Source: Clostridia bacterium
Lineage (GTDB): Bacteria; Bacillota; Clostridia; DUPQ01
DNA: 52,851 nt
NCBI GenBank assembly: GCA_016929655.1
Contig: JAFGIJ010000007.1
Location: 1-52,851 of the forward strand
Direction of reading: 5' to 3'
Shown piece after piece: positions 9,269-17,596 of this stretch (positions within the stretch are counted from its first letter, which is position 1; every line of letters starts with the position of its first letter). Position numbers and translations under genes: made by a program. The notes beneath the pieces were generated by a model. The model was not told the DNA's origin. It saw nothing but the letters and a program-made list of their open reading frames with translations, and ran no database searches.

Positions 9269-9892
9269 CTAGACCAGCAACTGAACACCAACTGCCGCTG
9301 CCAGCATTATCGGTGCGTAAAGTGGTCTGAATTTTGCTTTTATACTTGTTTTTGCCTCAATGAGTAATACTCCATATACCAAAATCGCACTCAGTAATCC
9401 GTTTAGAACAACAAACTCCAATGTAAGTGCAGGTGATGATATGAATTTGGTCATGCTACCCGATATCAGGAACTGTGCGACCATATATAGGATATATCCC
9501 ATTCTCCATCCCACACTTACACCCAGGCTACCTGCTATTTTTGAAAGCTGTTTCCTGCTGTTTAGCATGGGAACGGCCACTGCAACAACCAATGATTCAA
9601 ACATGATTGATATCATGGGGTTTATTGTCTTGAAAACACTCATTCCGGGAAGCAGGAAGTCAACTGCCTTGATTCCGGCAGCAACTGTACCGACCAGTAT
9701 CAGGGCTGACCTTGAACCGGTTGCCCTGAAGGCCTTCATCAATATAAATACTGCAATCGGAAACATCACGATTCCAGCCACCAAAGGCGGAAGGAAGTGC
9801 AGCAAATACCCTAGGGATGCTTCAGCAAGTCCCCATATTGCTCCGTAAAAAATAATCTGTGCAGCTAGTTTCATTAATTTCTTCATATTCAT
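9269..9892 (-). CDS. Integral membrane protein of unknown function in the Mo-hydroxylase operon
   Basis: A 207-residue hydrophobic protein with about six predicted membrane segments (near residues 10-30, 32-52, 60-82, 88-105, 122-145 and 155-178, with a further hydrophobic C-terminal stretch). No motif allowed a family assignment. It overlaps the upstream molybdenum subunit gene as ATGA and precedes the XdhC-type gene by 7 bases, so it belongs to the operon by design. Size and topology would suit a small transporter or an ECF-type substrate-binding component for a purine or molybdate-related compound, but this is a guess. No periplasmic or ATP-binding partner is nearby. Confidence 0.85.
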   Translation of the reverse strand: MNMKKLMKLAAQIIFYGAIWGLAEASLGYLLHFLPPLVAGIVMFPIAVFILMKAFRATGSRSALILVGTVAAGIKAVDFLLPGMSVFKTINPMISIMFESLVVAVAVPMLNSRKQLSKIAGSLGVSVGWRMGYILYMVAQFLISGSMTKFISSPALTLEFVVLNGLLSAILVYGVLLIEAKTSIKAKFRPLYAPIMLAAAVGVQLLV

Positions 9893-12213
9893 TGTTTTTC
9901 TCCCTTTTGCCTTGATTTTTGAATTCCTGTCAGTATCTTTTCTCCGGTTACCGGCAGGGATTTTATTCTCACACCCACAGCATTGAAAATCGCATTTGTA
10001 ATTGCAGCAGGCGGCGAATCGATTCCAATTTCACCAACAGATTTAGCGCCATAGGGTCCCGATGTTTCATAGCTGTCTGCAAATTCCACTTTCAGACTGC
10101 GAATTTCTTTTCTGGTGGGAATCCTGTAGGTCATCATGCTGTTGGTAATCATCTTTCCTGTTTTTGAATACACTACATCTTCATACAGAGTCATTCCTAT
10201 GCCCTGCACAAGGCCTCCCTCGACCTGACCTTTGGCCAGATTGGGGCTTATGGTTGTTCCGCAGTCAACTACTGCAGCATAATCAATGAGTTCAACATGT
10301 CCCGTTTCCGTATCAACTTCAACTTCTGCAAATCCGGCCATGAAAGGCGGGGGTGATTTGGTTCCCACATAGGAATCCACGGCCACCAGCTGTTTCTGGT
10401 CTTCATTGTAGTAAAGCCTGTTGGAAAGGTCCTTCAATGAAATGGATTTATCTCCATGACTTATTGTCATTCCGTCAAAATCGGTTCCTTCAACCGGAAC
10501 CTTCAATGCAAGTGCCCCTTCTTCAATGATCATTTGCTTCATTCTGTCAGCGGCTCTCTTCACTGCATTTCCAGATACATATGTTGTACTGGAAGCATAT
10601 GCTCCGACATCAAAGGGTGTAAGGTCTGAATCAGATGAATAAACCACAATTTCATCAGGGTGAACCCTGAGGCTTTCAGCAGCAATCTGAGCAAGTATTG
10701 TATCACTGCCCTGTCCTATATCCGTTGCTCCGACCAAAAGATTGAAGAACCCATCATCGTTGAGCTTTATCAGTGCTGAACCCATGTCTATGTATGGAAT
10801 TCCCGAACCCTGCATCGCAATGGCCATTCCAACACCCCTGACTTTGCCATTGCCCATATCTTTCCTGGGATATTTGTTCTTCCAGTCAATGAGTTCCATT
10901 CCCCTTTTGACACAGTAGTCCAGTTTACATGTTTCCATTGTCATGGCGATTCCTTCTGTTCCCTCGCCCATTATTTCAAAGATCGGGGATGTCTCGCCTT
11001 CCCTTATCATGTTCTTCTGCCTGAATTCCACCGGATCGACCTTCAGTTTATCGCATAGAATATCAACAGCTGACTCAAGGGCATAATTTCCCTGAATTGC
11101 ACCGTATCCCCTGAATGCACCTGCAGGAGTTCTATTGGTATATACAACCTTTCCACCGAACCGGACTGAGTCAACCTTGTTGTACAAAGGGAAAACTTTA
11201 GAGCCGGCTACCATGAACACTGTGAGTGCATGCTCTCCATAAGCTCCGGTGTCTGACAAGACTTCAACATCAATTGCCTTGAGGGTTCCATCCTTCATGG
11301 CACCCAATTTTATGTCAAATCTCATCGGGTGTCTTGAGAAAGTAGATTCAAATACTTCCTGTCTCGTATAAACCATCTTGGATGGCTTGCCTGTCCTTAG
11401 AGTCACGGCAGATACCAGCATTTCTCCATGAACACACTGTTTTCCACCGAATCCACCGCCTACCCTTGGTTTGATTACCCTTATTTTACTCATTGGATAC
11501 TCAAGGGCCTGGGCAACTATCCTTCTCGTGTGGAACGGTGTCTGTGTTGACGAATAAAGAACCAATCTGCCCTGATAGTCTATTCTTGCATTGACCGTAT
11601 GTGGCTCCATCATTACATGGGCCTGTGCCTGGGTGTAAAATGTTGTCTCGGTGACTGTATCACATTCCTTCAGTGATTTTTCCACGTCTCCGATATGCAT
11701 CAGATACGATGCAGCTACGTTCTTCTTCGGCTCGAAACCTATTGGAAACATTTCATGTATTTCAGGTTCATCATGGATTATTACTTCATTTTCATATGCT
11801 TTCTCAAAATCAAGCACAGGTTCAAGGACTTCATAATCAACCACCAGCAGTTCCAGTGCCTTTTCAGCCGTTTCTTTATCCCTTGCCGCAACAGCAGCTA
11901 CCTCATCACCTACGTGCCTGACATAATTGTCGAGTACAAATTTATCATGCGGAGATGGTTCGGGATATCCCTGACCTGCTCTGGTTACGGGTATTCTTTT
12001 GAAATCTTCATGGGTAAGAACCAGTTCAACGCCTTCCAGGGCCTCTGCCTTCGATTTATCAATTGATTTTATACGTGCAAATGCATGGGGACTTCGAAGA
12101 ACCTTTACAATGAGGGAATTCTGTTCAGCAAGGTCATCGGTATAACCCGGTTTTCCCATCATGAGTCCTTTTCCGTCGATGGATGGTCTTTCATAATTTA
12201 CATATTTCATCAT
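9889..12213 (-). CDS. Molybdenum hydroxylase Mo-cofactor subunit (first set, XdhD-like)
   Basis: A 774-residue catalytic subunit of the xanthine dehydrogenase family. It shows VGGGFGGKQ (about 251-259), GAFRGYGAIQ (about 365-374) and SVGEIGIDSPP near residue 735 with the general-base glutamate. The two adjacent ATG codons at 12213 and 12210 follow AGGTGG; 12210 has the better spacing. It overlaps the 2Fe-2S gene. With the next two genes it forms a complete trimer distinct from the one at 940-4320. Partner similarity to YgfM and nearby ssnA point to the XdhD-type purine hydroxylase of urate-degrading clusters. A selenium-bearing cofactor, known for some relatives, cannot be judged from sequence. 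Confidence 0.92.
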   Translation of the reverse strand: MMKYVNYERPSIDGKGLMMGKPGYTDDLAEQNSLIVKVLRSPHAFARIKSIDKSKAEALEGVELVLTHEDFKRIPVTRAGQGYPEPSPHDKFVLDNYVRHVGDEVAAVAARDKETAEKALELLVVDYEVLEPVLDFEKAYENEVIIHDEPEIHEMFPIGFEPKKNVAASYLMHIGDVEKSLKECDTVTETTFYTQAQAHVMMEPHTVNARIDYQGRLVLYSSTQTPFHTRRIVAQALEYPMSKIRVIKPRVGGGFGGKQCVHGEMLVSAVTLRTGKPSKMVYTRQEVFESTFSRHPMRFDIKLGAMKDGTLKAIDVEVLSDTGAYGEHALTVFMVAGSKVFPLYNKVDSVRFGGKVVYTNRTPAGAFRGYGAIQGNYALESAVDILCDKLKVDPVEFRQKNMIREGETSPIFEIMGEGTEGIAMTMETCKLDYCVKRGMELIDWKNKYPRKDMGNGKVRGVGMAIAMQGSGIPYIDMGSALIKLNDDGFFNLLVGATDIGQGSDTILAQIAAESLRVHPDEIVVYSSDSDLTPFDVGAYASSTTYVSGNAVKRAADRMKQMIIEEGALALKVPVEGTDFDGMTISHGDKSISLKDLSNRLYYNEDQKQLVAVDSYVGTKSPPPFMAGFAEVEVDTETGHVELIDYAAVVDCGTTISPNLAKGQVEGGLVQGIGMTLYEDVVYSKTGKMITNSMMTYRIPTRKEIRSLKVEFADSYETSGPYGAKSVGEIGIDSPPAAITNAIFNAVGVRIKSLPVTGEKILTGIQKSRQKGEKQ

Positions 12214-12659
12214 TCCACCTCCAGATATGCTTTAATGGCCCTGTGCTGGCCCTGATATCCTGAACAGCGGCAAAGGTTTCCAACAAGATATGACCTGATG
12301 TCGTCATCCGTCGGATTCACAAGTTCCTTCTTCATTGCATAAACTGTCAGTGCCATGGATGGATTGCAGAATCCGCATTGGTCTGCACCTTCACGACCGA
12401 AAAACCCTGCTATCTTTGCAGCTTCTTCGGGAATACCCTCAACAGTAGTTATCTCTTTTCCATCAGCTTTGCATGAAAGATAACTGCAGGATGCCGCCGG
12501 ATTACCATTTATCAGAACCGTACAAACCCCACAGGATGTGTTGTCGCAGCCCCTTCTTACACTTACATAATTATTTTTTCTGAGCGTATCAAGCAGATAT
12601 TCATCGGCCTTTACATCAAATACTTTGTTTTCGCCGTTGACCTTCAATTTAATCTTCAT
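12210..12659 (-). CDS. Molybdenum hydroxylase 2Fe-2S subunit (first set)
   Basis: A 149-residue small subunit: GCDNTSCGVCTVLING with a further cysteine in AASCSY (about 39-62) for the first cluster, and CGFCNPSMA and LCRCSGYQ (about 100-137) for the second. It carries electrons from molybdenum to FAD. ATG 12659 follows GAGGTGATGTC and overlaps the FAD-subunit stop as ATGA; its own stop overlaps the catalytic subunit start. It differs clearly from the other 2Fe-2S subunit at 1764-2237, so this is not a recent duplication. Confidence 0.93.
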   Translation of the reverse strand: MKIKLKVNGENKVFDVKADEYLLDTLRKNNYVSVRRGCDNTSCGVCTVLINGNPAASCSYLSCKADGKEITTVEGIPEEAAKIAGFFGREGADQCGFCNPSMALTVYAMKKELVNPTDDDIRSYLVGNLCRCSGYQGQHRAIKAYLEVE

Positions 12660-13450
12660 GACATCACCTCCCGCAGACCCCTTTTTACCAAAGCTTCACA
12701 AAGCTGTTTCCTGTAATTTGCAGAACCCCTTGAATTGCTTCCAAACTTGATTTCAGCAATTGCTGTCATAGCTGCCCTTTCAGCGCAATCAGCGTCATGT
12801 TTTCCGCAGGTATCGACATAAGCCATGGCCATTTCAGCGAGAACCGCCTTATATGGTCTTGAACCTACAGCAATCTTTGTTTTTCCATCTATCCGGGTAA
12901 CAGCTGCATTCAATATGGGAAAGTCGATTGCTGTAATCTTGATTGTTTCAAACCAGCCTCTTCCCTCTTTCATCGGAATCCTGATCTTAAGAAGAATATC
13001 CCTGATCTTTGCAGTTTCATCCATGAATTCAACCAAACTTACCCTGCCTCTTTCATGGAACTCAAGTTCAGTGTCCAGAACCATAAGGGGTGTAATCAAA
13101 TCCGAAAAACCATATTTGCCGGAAATTGTTCCACCTATTGTCGCGATGTTTCTTACGGTTACCCCCATGATCTTTTCCGCTGCATCGCAGACAATACCAT
13201 TGCACAATGATTTTACAATATCGCTTTTTTCAACCTGTCTCAGTGTTGCCATTGAGCCGATTTCAACGAATCCGTCATTTACATCAATGGAATCAAGGCC
13301 AAGTCCAGAAAGATCGACTGCTTCATCAATTTCGGCAGGAGTAAGCCTGAGCCATGCTCCGCCTGCTATGATTGTAGCCTTGCTGCTTCCTTCCAGGATT
13401 GAATATGCTTCTTTGACGGAACTGACCTTTACATAATTATTTATTTTCAA
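12656..13450 (-). CDS. Molybdenum hydroxylase FAD-binding subunit (first set, YgfM-like)
   Basis: A 264-residue FAD subunit with divergent flavin motifs: IIAGGAWLRLTP instead of AGGTDL, and NIATIGGTISGKYGFSD instead of the usual GGNIxxAxPxxD. E. coli YgfM is divergent in the same places, and the SRGSANYRK stretch near the C terminus also resembles it. The start appears to be TTG 13450, with GGGGAG eleven bases upstream inside the end of the cytidylyltransferase gene; no better in-frame start exists. It is the first subunit gene of the trimer and would hand electrons to a cellular acceptor. FAD binding is expected but the altered motifs leave room for another acceptor route. Confidence 0.88.
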   Translation of the reverse strand: MKINNYVKVSSVKEAYSILEGSSKATIIAGGAWLRLTPAEIDEAVDLSGLGLDSIDVNDGFVEIGSMATLRQVEKSDIVKSLCNGIVCDAAEKIMGVTVRNIATIGGTISGKYGFSDLITPLMVLDTELEFHERGRVSLVEFMDETAKIRDILLKIRIPMKEGRGWFETIKITAIDFPILNAAVTRIDGKTKIAVGSRPYKAVLAEMAMAYVDTCGKHDADCAERAAMTAIAEIKFGSNSRGSANYRKQLCEALVKRGLREVMS

Positions 13451-13457
13451 GCCTGTT

Positions 13458-14027
13458 TCATCTCCCCTCTGCTTTTTTTCTTATTTCAAAAAGATCCCCC
13501 GGCGTATCAACATCCAGAAGGATTCCTTCATCATCGACTTCAATATATTCAACATTCTGCCTGTCCCTGAAAGCCTTGAGGTTTGAATCAATGGGTTCCA
13601 GGAGCAAGGGTTCTATAAGGCTTTGTCTTATCAGCACAGGGTGTCCCTTTCTTCCATTGTATACCGGGACCATCATGTCACCTCTCCCGTTCATGAGCTT
13701 ATGATATGTTTCTTTATTAATAAGCGGATAATCTCCAGGAACCAGAAAGAAGTCATGCTTCATTTCACTGACCCCACGTTTAACAGAACTAAACATACCA
13801 CTGTCGTAATCCTCATTAACAACCATTGTCACATTGGGGTATTTTTTAATGATCAGAGCCGTGGATTCCCGGTGATGACCGGCTACTACCACTATTTGAC
13901 CGCAGGTTTCCGTAAGAGTGTCCAGAACTCTCCCAAGAACGGTGCTGCCTCCAATGGTCATCGCCATTTTGTCAGAACCCGCGCGGCTTGAGTATCCAGC
14001 CGCTAAAACTACGGAATCATACTGCAT
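13458..14027 (-). CDS. Molybdenum cofactor cytidylyltransferase-like protein (MocA/YgfJ family)
   Basis: A 189-residue nucleotidyltransferase with the signature LAAGYSSRAGSDKM (residues 8-21) and a later LVPGDYPLINKETY (about 95-108) metal-binding aspartate segment. MocA adds CMP to molybdopterin to make the cytosine dinucleotide cofactor used by E. coli XdhABC-type enzymes; YgfJ is a paralogue next to xdhD. This is the first gene of the operon, with GGAGG four bases before ATG 14027, and ends 7 bases before the FAD subunit. It implies the hydroxylases here use a dinucleotide form of the cofactor (family knowledge, not shown). Confidence 0.88.
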   Translation of the reverse strand: MQYDSVVLAAGYSSRAGSDKMAMTIGGSTVLGRVLDTLTETCGQIVVVAGHHRESTALIIKKYPNVTMVVNEDYDSGMFSSVKRGVSEMKHDFFLVPGDYPLINKETYHKLMNGRGDMMVPVYNGRKGHPVLIRQSLIEPLLLEPIDSNLKAFRDRQNVEYIEVDDEGILLDVDTPGDLFEIRKKAEGR

Positions 14028-14131
14028 GAAGCCTCCAAATGGTAAAAAAAACGGCCTTCCCGTATGCCTGTCCGGCTCTTTGCTGATTGCTTTTCATATT
14101 ATGTTGTTGAACCGGTGTATCCTGTACATCA

Positions 14132-14160
14132 AGTATACTGTCTTTGGCTTGTTTTTTCAA
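14132..14160 (-). promoter_or_regulatory. Sigma-70 type promoter of the purine operon
   Basis: Read on the minus strand: TTGAAA (14160-14155), a 17-base spacer, then TATACT (14137-14132). Transcription should begin near 14125 and leave a leader of about 98 bases before the cytidylyltransferase ATG. The leader has a T8 tract at about 14043-14050 after a GC-rich stretch, but no convincing terminator stem or known riboswitch fold was found by eye. Confidence 0.75.
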
Positions 14161-14490
14161 ATATTTAAATCAGGATTACAGCATATTTGATTTTTACATA
14201 TATAAAGGAAGCAAAGATAGACATGAACCCCGGATGGGTTATCCAGAGTTTAGTGACACTTAATATATCCGATGAAAACAGATGTCTACATTCAAAGTCC
14301 AGGTTTTTATCCACACCCCTCAAGCAGCGGGAATATATCACCTGATTTGTGATTTCTGTTTGAGTTCTCAAAACATTATTATGGATGGATGTTTATAATC
14401 ACCGTAAAACGGTAAAATGGTATATATAGGCGAAAGAGGCACATACGGATTGATATATTAGGCTCGGGGCCGGAAGGGTTGGTCTTAGTT
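14161..14490. other. Non-coding region upstream of transketolase with two small palindromes
   Basis: About 330 bases with no convincing gene. Two dyads are visible: TTTGAG-TT-CTCAAA at 14359-14372 and ACCGT-AAA-ACGGT at 14401-14413. A TATAAT lies between them at 14394-14399 and is a candidate -10 for the transketolase gene, although no good -35 sits at the right distance. The dyads flank this -10 and could be operators. Confidence 0.4.
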
Positions 14491-16605
14491 ATGAAAGAAA
14501 GTAAGAAAAACACAGAGGATTTTAAAGGTTTGGATAAAATCGGAAAGGCTGATATTGACCAACTTGCAGTCAATACCATCCGATTTCTTTCGATTGATGC
14601 CATTCAAAAAGCCAACAGCGGCCATCCCGGTCTACCAATGGGAGCCGCTCCTATGGCATATGTACTGTGGACACGTTTTCTTCGGCATAATCCGAAAAAT
14701 CCACATTGGTTCAACCGAGACCGCTTTGTTTTATCGGCAGGACATGGTTCTATGCTGCTGTATAGCTTGTTGCACCTTACCGGCTATGATTTGCCCATGG
14801 AGCAAATCAAGCAGTTCAGACAATGGGATAGTCTTACCCCCGGACATCCTGAAAGAGGAGTTACACCCGGTGTGGAAGTTACCACCGGACCCCTCGGGCA
14901 AGGCTTTGGGAACAGCCTGGGAATGGCAATGGCGGAGGCGTTCCTGGCCGCTCGATATAATAGGCCTGACAATGAAATAATCAACCACTATACCTATTGT
15001 CTTGTTGGCGACGGCGATCTGATGGAAGGAGTCGCAACGGAATCCGCATCGTTGGCGGGGCATCTGGGACTTGGAAAACTAATCTGCCTTTATGATGACA
15101 ACCGCATTACCCTATCCGCTGCTACGGATCTCACTTTTACTGAAAATGTGAAAGAGCGATTCAATACCTACGGTTGGCATACACAATCTGTGGATGATGG
15201 AAATAACCTGAATTCCATAGAAAACGCAATCAAGAATGCACAGCTAGAATCGAATCGACCTTCTCTTATTCTTGTCCGGACCCAGATTGGCTATGGCTCA
15301 CCTAACAAACAGGGTTCCTTTGAAGCTCATGGTTCCCCACTGGGAGAGAACGAGGTTAGAATAACAAAACAAAATCTTGGTTGGCCCCAGGAGCCGTCCT
15401 TTTATATTCCCGATTCCGTTTCGAGTCATTTCCTAAAGGCTGTTGAAACCGGAACACAACTGGAATTGAATTGGGAGGAAATGTTCTCGAACTATGAACA
15501 GGGATATCCTGAATTGGCTCTGGAACTGCGTCAAACTATAAAAGGAGAATTGCCTGGAAACTGGGATTCAACCCTTCCAAAGTTTACAAAGGATGAGAGC
15601 GGTCTGCCCACTCGCAAGGCCTCGGGCAAAGTGTTGAATGCCCTTGCCGACAAAATCCCGGCATTGCTGGGAGGTTCAGCTGATCTGAATCCTTCTACAT
15701 ATACTGAATTGAAGAATGCCGGCAACTTCGGGAGTCCATCAAACCCTGTATATGATCCCCAGGGGTCTGCAGGCGGCGGATGGGATTATTCGGGGAAAAA
15801 TATACATTTTGGTGTGCGAGAACATGGCATGGGTGCGATTCTAAATGGGTTGGCAGCTCATGGAGGGATAATGCCATTTGGTGCCACCTTCCTTATCTTT
15901 TCCGATTATATGCGCCCTTCCATCCGTCTGGCAGCACTGATGGACCTGCATGTGATCTATGTTTTTACACATGACAGCATCTCAGTGGGAGAAGACGGCC
16001 CCACCCATCAACCTGTAGAACAGTTGCTGGGCCTGCGCTCGATTCCCAATATGACTGTAATCCGTCCTGCTGATGCAAACGAGACTCTCGAGGCCTGGCG
16101 GATTGCCATTGAACACAGGGATGGCCCGGTTGCACTTGCGCTCACGCGCCAGAATGTGCCTATCCTCGACCTTGAGCAATACCCTCAGTTACCGCAGGGT
16201 GTGCGTGCGGGTGGATATATACTTACTGACCCGGTCAACCATGAATCTCCGGAAATCATATTGATTTCCACAGGCTCAGAGGTTCATCTGGCACTGGCCG
16301 CTTATGAAAAGCTTGCGACTCTGGGTATCCCGTCGCGCGTAGTGAGCCTGCCATGCTGGAATATTTTCAAAAACATGCCCGAAGAGTATCGCCGGATGGT
16401 ACTTCCTTCTAAAATACCTATGCTTGCAATCGAGGCAGGGACTCCTCTTGGCTGGGAACCTTATTTCGGCTCAAGCATTTCAGTTGTTGGGATAGATCAC
16501 TTTGGTGCTTCCGCTCCAGGAGAAACACTTATGCAGAAGTTCGGGTTTGATTTGGATGCAATTGTCGGTAAGGCACAGGAACTGGCTATGAAAACCAGGG
16601 AATGA
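14491..16605 (+). CDS. tkt: Transketolase, full-length
   Basis: A 704-residue single-chain transketolase, the usual bacterial full length. It has the N-terminal [13 protein letters not shown] and [10 protein letters not shown] motifs, the thiamine-diphosphate motif [18 protein letters not shown] with a late asparagine-type stretch DDN (about 170-205), and [11 protein letters not shown] with the catalytic glutamate (about 432), then [17 protein letters not shown] (about 491). It moves two-carbon ketol units in the pentose phosphate pathway using Mg and thiamine diphosphate. ATG 14491 is preferred; GGAAGGG lies 12 bases upstream, and an in-frame TTG at 14479 directly abuts that site. Codon choice appears richer in CGC/CGT and G or C third positions than the neighbours, hinting at transfer. 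Confidence 0.95.
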   Translation: MKESKKNTEDFKGLDKIGKADIDQLAVNTIRFLSIDAIQKANSGHPGLPMGAAPMAYVLWTRFLRHNPKNPHWFNRDRFVLSAGHGSMLLYSLLHLTGYDLPMEQIKQFRQWDSLTPGHPERGVTPGVEVTTGPLGQGFGNSLGMAMAEAFLAARYNRPDNEIINHYTYCLVGDGDLMEGVATESASLAGHLGLGKLICLYDDNRITLSAATDLTFTENVKERFNTYGWHTQSVDDGNNLNSIENAIKNAQLESNRPSLILVRTQIGYGSPNKQGSFEAHGSPLGENEVRITKQNLGWPQEPSFYIPDSVSSHFLKAVETGTQLELNWEEMFSNYEQGYPELALELRQTIKGELPGNWDSTLPKFTKDESGLPTRKASGKVLNALADKIPALLGGSADLNPSTYTELKNAGNFGSPSNPVYDPQGSAGGGWDYSGKNIHFGVREHGMGAILNGLAAHGGIMPFGATFLIFSDYMRPSIRLAALMDLHVIYVFTHDSISVGEDGPTHQPVEQLLGLRSIPNMTVIRPADANETLEAWRIAIEHRDGPVALALTRQNVPILDLEQYPQLPQGVRAGGYILTDPVNHESPEIILISTGSEVHLALAAYEKLATLGIPSRVVSLPCWNIFKNMPEEYRRMVLPSKIPMLAIEAGTPLGWEPYFGSSISVVGIDHFGASAPGETLMQKFGFDLDAIVGKAQELAMKTRE

Positions 16606-16665
16606 ATTTCAAAATAATTCGTCCGGAGGGAATATGCACAACAGTGCACTATTAAAGGAGAAAAC

Positions 16666-17523
16666 ATGATATACAGGACATTGGGCAAAACAGGCATAAA
16701 AGCTTCTGTGGTAGCCTTTGGTGGCATAGTTGTGAAGGGTTTTGAACCAAAGCAGGCAAGTTTGGTTGTATCAAAAGCTATAGATGCCGGAGTAAATTAT
16801 TTTGATGTAGCACCTTCATATGGTGATGCTCAGCATGTATTGGGACCCACATTGAAATCACACAGAAAAGATGTGTTCCTTGCATGCAAAACAAATAAAC
16901 GCACGGCAAAAGAGGCTGAAGAAGAACTTAATGAATCATTGAAGGTCCTTGAAACTGACTACTTCGATGTATATCAGATGCATGGTATTGATGATCCTGA
17001 TGATTTGGAGCAAGTATTCGCGCCAGGTGGTGCGATGGAAGCAATAGTCAAAGCCAAGAAACAGGGGAAGATAAACAACATTGGGTTTTCATGCCATAGA
17101 GAAAGGTCAGCTTTATATCTAATGAACCAATTTGACTTTGATACTGTCATGCATCCTATTAACTTTCTATGTATGGAAAGAAACGGAAAAGGGCAGCTGC
17201 TTATAAAACAAGCTGAAAAAACAAACATGGGAATATTGGCTTTGAAAACATTGGCACTACGTCCTTATCATAAAGATGAAAAGCGTGTATATAATAATAC
17301 TTGGTATCATCCGATAGTAAATGATGATGAACTGGCCACACTTGCCATGAGATATACATATAATACAGGAAATGTAATAATGATTTCACCCGGGGTTGAA
17401 TCATATCTTAATCTGATGATTAGAATTGAGAAAGAAAATCCCAAAATGCCTGAATTATCATCTGAAGAATTACTCATAATGATGGAAAGAACAAAAGATT
17501 TTAGTCCGCTTTTTACAGATTGA
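16666..17523 (+). CDS. Aldo/keto reductase family protein
   Basis: A 285-residue (alpha/beta)8 reductase. The catalytic tetrad is visible: aspartate in NYFDVAPSYG (about 44), tyrosine in the same stretch (SYG, about 49), lysine in LACKTNKR (about 74) and histidine in VYQMHGIDD (about 105). These enzymes reduce carbonyls with NAD(P)H in the cytoplasm; this one resembles the bacterial YrpG/AKR group that often lacks a known substrate. ATG 16666 has AAAGGAGAAAAC before it. It lies 60 bases after transketolase on the same strand, possibly cotranscribed, but its base composition looks more AT-rich like the host. Confidence 0.9.
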   Translation: MIYRTLGKTGIKASVVAFGGIVVKGFEPKQASLVVSKAIDAGVNYFDVAPSYGDAQHVLGPTLKSHRKDVFLACKTNKRTAKEAEEELNESLKVLETDYFDVYQMHGIDDPDDLEQVFAPGGAMEAIVKAKKQGKINNIGFSCHRERSALYLMNQFDFDTVMHPINFLCMERNGKGQLLIKQAEKTNMGILALKTLALRPYHKDEKRVYNNTWYHPIVNDDELATLAMRYTYNTGNVIMISPGVESYLNLMIRIEKENPKMPELSSEELLIMMERTKDFSPLFTD

Positions 17524-17596
17524 CAAGGGCGGGCAAACTGTTCTTCTACCTATGATATATGGCTTGAACTTACACTAAATTTTGAATAGTCTTAGA

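Noticed and set aside
9889-12213. In-frame selenocysteine in the molybdenum hydroxylases
   Set aside because: All reading frames are complete without an in-frame TGA; selenium in relatives is a cofactor atom and leaves no codon trace. No selD was found in the window.
12825-13436. Open frame of 203 codons on the plus strand
   Set aside because: Antisense shadow of the FAD subunit gene; serine-rich low-complexity translation typical of shadows.
14028-14125. Riboswitch or terminator in the purine operon leader
   Set aside because: The T8 tract follows only weak three-base stems, and no purine or molybdenum-cofactor riboswitch core was recognised. A covariance-model search would decide.
14165-14371. 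Possible 68-codon gene upstream of the purine operon
   Set aside because: No ribosome binding site, no conserved features and it would run into the promoter.
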